Positions 10,841-16,327 of a stretch of DNA of 16,327 bases are shown piece by piece (position 1 is the stretch's first letter; each line of letters begins with the position of its first letter). Both the position numbers and the translations under genes were made by a program. Where the stretch lies: the NCBI GenBank assembly GCA_040383485.1, contig JBEIDK010000065.1, forward strand, positions 1-16,327, read 5' to 3'. Under the pieces are notes generated by a model that was given only the letters and a program-made list of their open reading frames with translations, searched no databases and was not told the DNA's origin. The DNA comes from JBEIDK01 sp040383485. Its GTDB lineage: Bacteria; Bacteroidota; Bacteroidia; UBA4408.

Positions 10841-11389
10841 TTATACTACTGCCACACATTCAAACACCCCATCAGGAGTTGTGTATTCAGTTGGAAAATT
10901 TCCAGATGTCCACTTTGCAGCAGCATCCCAAACAACCTCAGCCTTTAAATCATTAGCTATTGGATTTGTTGGAACTACCGTACAAGGTACGTCTGATATT
11001 CTCAATACTGTTTCACTTCTGAATGCTACGTGAAAATTTCTGCTTCCTTTTATTCCGTTCCAATGGTTACGATTCCCAACATAGTTAGGGTCTTTAAACA
11101 TTAAATTGAAAGTATATGAATTTAGATTTTCTTCAGTGTCGCCATAACCTGGTCCCATGTTTGGAGTGCCACCATCAAATTCGCCTTGTGTTTGTGGATA
11201 TACAAAAATATCTCCACTAGCAATACCAGCGTTCCAAATAGCAGCACTTTCAGGGTCGGTCATTAATGTAGCGTAATATTGCTTATTGATAAAGGCCGCG
11301 CTTCTTACACGTGCAAGTTCAATAGTACATACGTTGCAATCATGTTGAGGTATATCCTCATCACAACCGCTTGGATAATAAACTGACAT
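10841..11389 (-). CDS. Virion protein, first paralogue of a tandem pair (tail-tube-like position)
   Basis: A protein of 182 residues beginning MSVYYPSGCDEDIPQHDCNV, with VYPQTQGEFDGGTPNMGPGY and DPNYVGNRNHWNGIKGSRNF in the centre and VPTNPIANDLKAEVVWDAAA before the C-terminus. The block arrangement matches proteins encoded after the neck genes in Bacteroidetes phages. A major tail component is plausible, because it follows capsid, connector and terminator-like genes and has a strong terminator directly after it, a common arrangement for highly expressed structural genes. No tape-measure gene follows, so a classical long-tail tube role is uncertain. The Cys residues at 9, 18 and 21 are shared with the second copy. 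Confidence 0.7.
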   Translation of the reverse strand: MSVYYPSGCDEDIPQHDCNVCTIELARVRSAAFINKQYYATLMTDPESAAIWNAGIASGDIFVYPQTQGEFDGGTPNMGPGYGDTEENLNSYTFNLMFKDPNYVGNRNHWNGIKGSRNFHVAFRSETVLRISDVPCTVVPTNPIANDLKAEVVWDAAAKWTSGNFPTEYTTPDGVFECVAVV

Positions 11390-11395
11390 ATTAGT

Positions 11396-11971
11396 TTAAT
11401 TACATTCGCAAATAACTGCACACCCTCTGCGATAGGTGCTCTTGACTGTGTATCGGATTAAAATTAATCCATGCTCAACGCCAACTCTCACATTGTCGTT
11501 GTTGCTTTCACTTTTGAATACTAAATTACTATCTAACTCATGAGATTGTAATTCTATCCTGCAATCAAATATGTCTAAACTCTCACATGTCGACTTACTT
11601 AATACGCTCGGCAAAGAATTGGTAAATATATCCTTTAGCACCTCCGTTGAAAGTTTTATTTTTTTTGTATTGGTAAAAATTACAAGGCTAATATCATTCT
11701 CTTCTTCAACCTTGTTTAAATCGTTACCATAATTGTTTTCTATTGTACTGTAAGTTCCCTTTTCGTTTCTGTGATACCAACTAACGCTGTAATTATCATC
11801 AAGAAAACAATTTGTTATTTCGCCATTGTCAGAAATAACACCAGGGAAATATTGTTCTTTTTCATAGTATCGTGAAGCCAAACCAAAAGCATGTATCGGT
11901 AACAAATTACTTGCTACTAACTTAGCTTTTAAGCTATTGTCTATTGATTGTATTATTCCTTTAAGGTTCAC
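11396..11971 (-). CDS. 191-aa hypothetical protein at tail-terminator position
   Basis: The product begins MNLKGIIQSIDNSLKAKLVA and has a mixed alpha/beta look (YFPGVISDNGEITNCFLDDN, EENDISLVIFTNTKKIKLST), ending RYTVKSTYRRGCAVICECN with three Cys in the last ten residues. I do not recognise a family motif. It overlaps the preceding 148-aa gene by 11 nt and comes just before the paired virion proteins, where a tail-terminator or tail-completion protein is usually encoded. That role is inference from gene order. Confidence 0.6.
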   Translation of the reverse strand: MNLKGIIQSIDNSLKAKLVASNLLPIHAFGLASRYYEKEQYFPGVISDNGEITNCFLDDNYSVSWYHRNEKGTYSTIENNYGNDLNKVEEENDISLVIFTNTKKIKLSTEVLKDIFTNSLPSVLSKSTCESLDIFDCRIELQSHELDSNLVFKSESNNDNVRVGVEHGLILIRYTVKSTYRRGCAVICECN

Positions 11972-12407
11972 TTAATATTTTATTTGTTTGTTGAATAGCA
12001 GCGTTTAATGCTATTTGTTTTTCGCTTTCTGTTAACTGCCAAACAATACCATATTTATCAGTTAACCATTGTATTTTTTCATCAGATAGTGGTGTTGCGA
12101 CCCCAATATTATATCCTTTTTCATCAGCACTTAAAACATAACTATTTTCAAGTTGCCTTGTCAATGATGCAATAACCGTTTTGTCACTGGTCCTATTGTA
12201 CTTTTTTTGCCTTATTCTTAAATAGGCATTAGAGTACTCGCCAATCTTACTACCATCACTTTTCTCACCTTGCACATGTATTCTTTCTCTTAACTCTGGC
12301 ATCACTGCCATTGCACTTGCTCTGCTTACTGTTTCTGGATTGCCTAACTCCTTAAATTTAATACCTAAGTCAACAATTACATCTAATATGTTGCTAGTTA
12401 TATCCAT
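11961..12407 (-). CDS. Neck/tail-completion-like protein (HK97 gp10 or Mu gpG type)
   Basis: A protein of 148 residues. It has an N-terminal helix (LDVIVDLGIKFKELGNPE), then VMPELRERIHVQGEKSDGSK and IGEYSNAYLRIRQKK, a segment NTxL-like TASLTRQLENSYVL in which a substrate-like 'LTRQLENSY' recurs, and VATPLSDEKIQWLTDKYGIV. The 'RIHxxGxxxDGxxIGxYS ... LTGxLxxSxxV ... GxxxDxxKxxxxxxxYG' arrangement resembles phage virion morphogenesis proteins that complete the head-tail joint. The match is by eye. It starts in a TAATG overlap with the 340-aa protein upstream. Confidence 0.6.
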   Translation of the reverse strand: MDITSNILDVIVDLGIKFKELGNPETVSRASAMAVMPELRERIHVQGEKSDGSKIGEYSNAYLRIRQKKYNRTSDKTVIASLTRQLENSYVLSADEKGYNIGVATPLSDEKIQWLTDKYGIVWQLTESEKQIALNAAIQQTNKILSEP

Positions 12408-13429
12408 TATGGTAGTTGTGAAAATGTTTGCACCAACGGATTACACTGTAGGCACTCATCACATTCAAATCTCAGTCCATCCAAAGCGTTTTTTAATGCT
12501 TGTTCAAACTGAGTATCATATAACGCCTTTAATTCAACCGCCTCTTCTTTTTTCACCGTAGTCATAAAATTAATACGCGATGAATAAATAGCCTCAGTCA
12601 TAAATTCAGAGCCTAACAAGTACCAAAAAGCCTCAGAAAATAGCAATCTATTTGTACATAAGGCAGCATCATAAGAACAACCCATTGTAATAACAGCTTG
12701 TAAGCCTACAATGTCTTGTTGATAGGTTAACTGCCCATCTTTATTTGCAGTACTTGAAACAAATCCTTTTATATATCCGCAATTATTCCAATCGTAACAT
12801 GCACAAATGCAATCAGAGTACCAATTTGATGCTTGGTTGCTATCGTATGTTACTGTTTTAAAGTCGCGTGTATTAAATCCAATGCCTAAAATAGGAGCAT
12901 CAAAAGTTTTTAATATTGAGATTTCATTCCAACCTGCAACCAATGTATTAGTAGCAACAACCTTAGTAAAAAACACCTCTTTAGTAATGTAATTTATAAA
13001 TTGAATACTTACACTTACTGAAGTAGAAGTAACGTCCCAAAACAAACGTATTTTATCAATGCTAATATTTTGAAATGGACTTTTTACATATCCATTAACC
13101 CAATCCCATGAATTATTTATTACTATACCTTGAAAAATATCACTTGCTAATTGTGGAGTTGTTTCAATGTTATAGGTGTCAACGGTTCTGCTTACTCGCT
13201 TAATATTGTACTTTGTAGCCATGTAGCTTAGTACACTATTTTTTATTCGCGCTTCGGCTCTTTCGTTGATATTATCCCAAACACCTAGATAATTCTTTTG
13301 CTCAGCACCTGCAATATTTTCAAAGGCTTGTAAAGAAATACCAGGGAGGCTATTCAATGAATAGACACTCCCTGGAGTTTCTGCAACAGAACATCCTTTT
13401 AATGATACTATTCCGTTAAAACAACTCAT
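12407..13429 (-). CDS. Cys-containing structural protein after the capsid gene (connector candidate)
   Basis: A protein of 340 residues. The N-terminus (CFNGIVSLKGC, then SVYSLNSLPGISLQAFENIA) has the 'SLxGISL' word seen in connector-type proteins of Bacteroidetes phages. The centre is beta-rich (KIRLFWDVTSTSVSVSIQFI). A Cys cluster at 207, 209, 211 and 217 (CICACYDWNNC) and another at 323, 326 and 329 (CDECLQC) could bind metal or form disulfides. It lies directly after the major capsid gene, sharing a TAATG junction, where a head-tail connector or decoration protein is expected. The exact role is unknown. Confidence 0.65.
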   Translation of the reverse strand: MSCFNGIVSLKGCSVAETPGSVYSLNSLPGISLQAFENIAGAEQKNYLGVWDNINERAEARIKNSVLSYMATKYNIKRVSRTVDTYNIETTPQLASDIFQGIVINNSWDWVNGYVKSPFQNISIDKIRLFWDVTSTSVSVSIQFINYITKEVFFTKVVATNTLVAGWNEISILKTFDAPILGIGFNTRDFKTVTYDSNQASNWYSDCICACYDWNNCGYIKGFVSSTANKDGQLTYQQDIVGLQAVITMGCSYDAALCTNRLLFSEAFWYLLGSEFMTEAIYSSRINFMTTVKKEEAVELKALYDTQFEQALKNALDGLRFECDECLQCNPLVQTFSQLP

Positions 13430-14541
13430 TATGAATTTGTTGCTGTGTAACGTAACGCACCATTGTTGCCTGTTAAGCGGTCTCCTGATTGGAACGCATC
13501 AGATGGTACTTGCCATAAAGCAAAACGCTTAGACATGATTAACGAGTAACCAGCACCTAAAGTTTCTGTTTCATAACCAACGGTTGCTTCTTGTGGGCAA
13601 TCAATTTCTTTTAATTGGAAATCAATATACAACATTTGCAACAATCCATCAGCACCTGGCATATTCAATGGAACAGCCATATTCCAGAATGTAGAAGTAC
13701 CTAACTTCTTAGCGCGGAATCCTCTGTAACGGTCAAGTTCAACAATTCCAAAAGTACCTGGCATGAATACACCAAACTGATTAGAACCCCAAGTTGTTTG
13801 AGAGTTAATATCATGGTAGTAATCAAAAGCATTAGCAGCAGCACCATTGTTAAGTGGTGAGTATTGAGTTAATGCAGGTATTTTTGATTGAATCATTGCA
13901 GCGTTTACTAAACCACCACCAACAACGATTGGCGTTCCTTGGCCTTCATTGGAAGCATAATCAGCAAGTAATTTAGTGTAACCCTCAGTAAATAAGTTAA
14001 CCGTTGAATCATCATTGAAGTTTACAGATACTGCGGTATTTTCGCCTGTAACAGCGTTTTTACCCCAAGTAACTTGACCCAATAATGTTTGGTCTATTTT
14101 ACTTACAAATCCGTTCATTGCAGCCATCAATCCTGCAAGGTGCTCTTGCATAAATGGTGTTGGAGCTGCGCCAATAGCAACTGTACGACTTGCCTCATCA
14201 CAATATTTAGCGATTGTGGCATCGTCAAAGTGCAATCCAAATTTTACTATTGAAGTAGTATCAATAGTAACCTCTGAATATGCTTGCACTAAGTCAATAT
14301 CACAATTATCGCTTGTGGCCATTTGTGAAGGAGTAGTACGGTTGTAGTATTTAAGACGTAAGTCTTTGATGTGTCCTGCTGTGTTAGCAAGACTTAAAGC
14401 ATCTTGAATTGGTTGTGCATTTGCGCCTTTTTCAAGACCTGCTTTTAAGAAACCTGAAGCAGTAATTTTATGTTCAGGTGCATTTTGTCCTATCACATCT
14501 TTCATGTGCATAAGGACTGCTGGGCAATAACCTAAAGCCAT
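13429..14541 (-). CDS. Major capsid protein
   Basis: A protein of 370 residues, the size expected for a HK97-type capsid protein. It is encoded just after a scaffold-like gene and before neck genes. Recognisable features are a helical N-terminus (MALGYCPAVLMHMKDVIGQN), a long central domain with GQGTPIVVGGGLVNAAMIQS and QFGVFMPGTFGIVELDRYRG, and a C-terminal beta region (IDFQLKEIDCPQEATVGYET, YSLIMSKRFALWQVPSDAFQ). The codon use is more GC-rich and regular than in neighbouring accessory genes, as often seen for abundant virion proteins. The fold is inferred from family resemblance and position rather than a motif. Confidence 0.82.
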   Translation of the reverse strand: MALGYCPAVLMHMKDVIGQNAPEHKITASGFLKAGLEKGANAQPIQDALSLANTAGHIKDLRLKYYNRTTPSQMATSDNCDIDLVQAYSEVTIDTTSIVKFGLHFDDATIAKYCDEASRTVAIGAAPTPFMQEHLAGLMAAMNGFVSKIDQTLLGQVTWGKNAVTGENTAVSVNFNDDSTVNLFTEGYTKLLADYASNEGQGTPIVVGGGLVNAAMIQSKIPALTQYSPLNNGAAANAFDYYHDINSQTTWGSNQFGVFMPGTFGIVELDRYRGFRAKKLGTSTFWNMAVPLNMPGADGLLQMLYIDFQLKEIDCPQEATVGYETETLGAGYSLIMSKRFALWQVPSDAFQSGDRLTGNNGALRYTATNS

Positions 14542-14558
14542 TGTTAGTAGTATTTAAG

Positions 14559-15440
14559 CTACACCAGTCCTTCTAAAGCAATATCTAAATTACTAATAGC
14601 GGATTGGGCAGTTTGATTCTGTATAGGGGCTTGTGCGCCTCTATTAGGTGTCGGATTGAATCCACTACCACCACCATTATTATTTGGTTGTGATACTTTT
14701 ATAAATTTATTTTCGGCTAATGCCATGTCTGTGAGAGCATCGAATGATAAAGGCTTGTTATCTACAAAAAGGCTCATCTCTGGATTTGCTTTTTGCTTCA
14801 ATACTAAAGTACCATTTTCGTTTACCAAAATAGCATTTAAAGCCGATAGTTTTTTATCTACAAATTGACGTGCAATACTTACTTCTACATCGCGGTCAAA
14901 TTGTCCTGGCAATGGTTTTGAACTTAACGTGTAGTTAATGCCCATATCCATTATTTTGTTTTCATAGCTGTTCGTTACTTCAGCAATTTTTAATTGTGTT
15001 TCTTTTACCGAGTTAGCAATCTTTTGATTTAACTCAACAATTTGCTTTTCGTATTCTGCTTTGTCAGATTTGTTTCCTGCACCTGCAGACTTTTCTTTTA
15101 ACTCAGCAATTTTATTTACTGCCTTTTCGTACTTCGCGTATGTGTTAGGGTCTGATATTAATTCTTGGCGTGTGGCTTCATCAATTCCAAATTGAGTAAG
15201 TAGCTTTTCAATACCTTCATTAATAGGTTGTAAAGCGTTACCGTAGTAATGCTTTTTTAACAATGGGTTGTTCTTTGCAACTTCTAAAGTCATAAGGTTG
15301 TTAGTTAATGCACTAACAATGCTTTCTGGTATTTCAGTGTTTGCAAATTCTGCTTTGCTTAACACGTCAATAAATGCTTTGTCCGTTGTGTCGAATGCTG
15401 CCGACTTTAATAAGTTATTGAATAAATCTCCTGCCTTCAT
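14559..15440 (-). CDS. Probable capsid scaffolding protein
   Basis: A protein of 293 residues. The N-terminal third is helical (MKAGDLFNNLLKSAAFDTTD, KAFIDVLSKAEFANTEIPES). A strong coiled coil follows at about 100-165 (YEKAVNKIAELKEKSAGAGN, KAEYEKQIVELNQKIANSVK). The C-terminus is a Gly/Asn/Pro/Gln-rich linker (NNNGGGSGFNPTPNRGAQAP) with a final short helix (SAISNLDIALEGLV). Coiled coil plus flexible linker plus C-terminal helix, one gene before the capsid protein, is the usual architecture of phage scaffolds, which guide capsid assembly and then leave the head. No protease motif is seen. A tail-like alternative is unlikely here. Confidence 0.7.
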   Translation of the reverse strand: MKAGDLFNNLLKSAAFDTTDKAFIDVLSKAEFANTEIPESIVSALTNNLMTLEVAKNNPLLKKHYYGNALQPINEGIEKLLTQFGIDEATRQELISDPNTYAKYEKAVNKIAELKEKSAGAGNKSDKAEYEKQIVELNQKIANSVKETQLKIAEVTNSYENKIMDMGINYTLSSKPLPGQFDRDVEVSIARQFVDKKLSALNAILVNENGTLVLKQKANPEMSLFVDNKPLSFDALTDMALAENKFIKVSQPNNNGGGSGFNPTPNRGAQAPIQNQTAQSAISNLDIALEGLV

Positions 15441-15456
15441 ATTTTATGAAAATTAA

Positions 15457-15504
15457 TTATTTTTTTGTACCTCCGCAACCTGTGCAACCTCTACCTCTTG
15501 CCAT
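15457..15504 (-). CDS. 15-residue Cys/Gly peptide
   Basis: ATG at 15504 follows the stop of the 114-aa gene by 2 nt (TAATCATG), and the frame reads MARGRGCTGCGGTKK before TAA at 15457-15459, 16 nt before the scaffold start. The CxxCGG core and basic ends are striking, and the spacing suggests that it is translated by coupling. It is too short for confidence; it could be a chance frame within the intergenic gap. Confidence 0.4.
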   Translation of the reverse strand: MARGRGCTGCGGTKK

Positions 15505-15506
15505 GA

Positions 15507-15851
15507 TTATTTCTTTTTAGTTTCTGTTTTAGATTCCAAAACTGCTAACCGTTCCATTAACTCTTGGTTTTGTTTCATCAACATTTCATTGATGTTGCCA
15601 GTTTCTTTTTTAGTTTGTGATGCCTTGTGAGGGTTAAGCACTTGAATAGCTTCCGAAAAGCCTAACTCAGCCGCTTCCTCAACACTTAAAGTAACCTCTT
15701 CAACTAAATACTTTTCGCGCTTTTCTTCACTCAATGAACGCTTAAATTCATTGTGAAATTGTAGGTTAATTTTATTCAGCGGAACATAAGAAATATTTTC
15801 TTTTTTTGTTCCTGAGTGCTTAGTTATTTTTAAAACTTTTAAATTTTCCAT
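15507..15851 (-). CDS. 114-aa hypothetical head-region protein with coiled-coil C-terminus
   Basis: The product begins MENLKVLKITKHSGTKKENI and has a charged central part (EVTLSVEEAAELGFSEAIQV) and a C-terminal coil (NEMLMKQNQELMERLAVLES) ending in a lysine-rich tail. No family recognised. Between the MuF-like gene and the scaffold in head operons, small proteins of this kind are often head accessory or scaffold-related. A TATATTTG element immediately before its ATG (15856-15863) would make any transcript from it leaderless or nearly so. Confidence 0.6.
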   Translation of the reverse strand: MENLKVLKITKHSGTKKENISYVPLNKINLQFHNEFKRSLSEEKREKYLVEEVTLSVEEAAELGFSEAIQVLNPHKASQTKKETGNINEMLMKQNQELMERLAVLESKTETKKK

Positions 15852-15855
15852 GCTG

Positions 15856-15863
15856 CAAATATA
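15856..15863 (-). promoter_or_regulatory. Candidate internal promoter upstream of the scaffold/capsid genes
   Basis: The plus strand CAAATATA gives TATATTTG on the minus strand, a perfect -7 element. It lies only 4 nt before the ATG at 15851, in the 24-nt gap after the MuF-like gene, so transcription would start at or just after that ATG. A TTG occurs 21 nt upstream as a weak -33. It could raise expression of scaffold and capsid genes. Confidence 0.4.
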
Positions 15864-15875
15864 CTATTTTTTTAA

Positions 15876-16327
15876 TTACAAAAACAATTTTAATAAATTT
15901 TTTGGAACACTACTATTTGGAATTGGATATGCTTGATGGCCACAATTATAACCACCCCTATAAACTTGAAAATTACTTGTGTTAGTATCGTCATACATCC
16001 CTTGTGGTAGCTTTGTTTTGTCGTATATTTCGCCTTTCATCTGCTTAAACTCAGTAAAGTTGCCTTTAATGATTTGCGCTAACTCTGAACGGTGATAATA
16101 TTTCTTTTCAGTCAAGGCAATACAGAAAGTTCTTGATGTCTTGATGTTGCTACCTACATACTTGAACCAATCCCAACCCAAATCACTACTTGTTAAATCG
16201 TTTATTGTTGCGGTGTATTGGTTAATTGCATCGGTTGTAATCTGCTTTGTGTAGCGTGTCATTTGTCCATCAACTGGACCCGCTTCACTTGCATATCCAT
16301 TTATGTAATTGTCAAGTTCTTTAGATA
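15876..16327 (-). CDS. MuF-like head morphogenesis protein, C-terminal part (5' end beyond window)
   Basis: Although an ATG exists at 16262, the frame stays open through 16327 with protein-like sequence (SKELDNYINGYASEAGPVDG before the Met), so the gene very probably begins outside the window and only about 150 C-terminal residues are seen. The visible part contains SRTFCIALTEKKYYHRSELA and ends with NFQVYRGGYNCGHQAYPIPN, resembling the C-terminal signature of Mu gpF / SPP1 gp7-type minor head proteins ('R..C..L.G..Y....I.......F..YRGG.NC.H...P'). These act at the portal and help in head assembly or DNA packaging, which fits its place just ahead of the scaffold and capsid genes. Confidence 0.75.
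   Translation of the reverse strand, partial: SKELDNYINGYASEAGPVDGQMTRYTKQITTDAINQYTATINDLTSSDLGWDWFKYVGSNIKTSRTFCIALTEKKYYHRSELAQIIKGNFTEFKQMKGEIYDKTKLPQGMYDDTNTSNFQVYRGGYNCGHQAYPIPNSSVPKNLLKLFL

Noticed and set aside
14758..14862. Two TTATCTACA words (14758-14766 and 14854-14862) as DnaA boxes of an origin
   Set aside because: Each differs by one base from the consensus, both lie inside the scaffold gene, and there is no AT-rich unwinding region or further box cluster nearby.

Overview
The window is AT-rich DNA that looks like a phage or prophage of a Bacteroidetes host. The evidence is near-canonical Bacteroidetes promoters (TAnnTTTG at -7, in one case with TTTG 19 nt upstream), almost no Shine-Dalgarno sequences, A-rich leaders before start codons, and a head/tail/lysis gene set of the type seen in Bacteroidetes phages. 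Terminase and portal are not present and would lie beyond the right edge.

Layout. (1) Positions 1-310, minus strand: the end of a small leftward operon, a 58-aa protein translationally coupled to a partial DUF3820-like protein running off the left edge. (2) Positions 476-5023, plus strand: a run of small genes separated by imperfect inverted repeats. Each repeat starts with TAAC, usually within a few bases of the upstream stop codon, and ends with GTTA. These have the architecture of integron attC recombination sites. I count eight complete attC sites and one truncated one, delimiting about nine gene cassettes. In seven of them the first bases of the cassette (the core site) are complementary to the same cassette's own tail (the inverse core site), the expected signature of real integron cassettes. 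No integrase is visible, so within the window this is a CALIN-type array (cassettes lacking an integrase). Recognisable cargo is a C5-methyltransferase-like protein and a YopX-family protein; the rest is unknown. (3) Positions 5064-6415, plus strand: three genes (unknown, DnaA domain-IV-like, spanin-like membrane protein) and a tRNA-like gene with an oversized anticodon loop. (4) Positions 6442-6471: a bidirectional terminator between convergent blocks. (5) Positions 16327-6470, minus strand: one long virion and lysis operon, read right to left: MuF-like head protein (partial), small proteins, scaffold, major capsid protein, connector/neck-like proteins, a pair of paralogous virion proteins separated by a terminator, tail fibre, LamG-like protein, then membrane proteins, an M15 endopeptidase (endolysin) and a holin.

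How it fits together: the minus-strand operon builds the particle and lyses the cell. The plus-strand block next to it carries replication- and lysis-associated genes and a tRNA. The left third is an accessory region that appears to have been built by site-specific recombination of cassettes. The most interesting feature is this attC cassette array apparently lodged in a phage genome, with start codons lying inside attC loops so that the reading frame runs across the crossover point into the next cassette. I cannot exclude that the array is host chromosome next to a prophage; the flanking DNA would decide.
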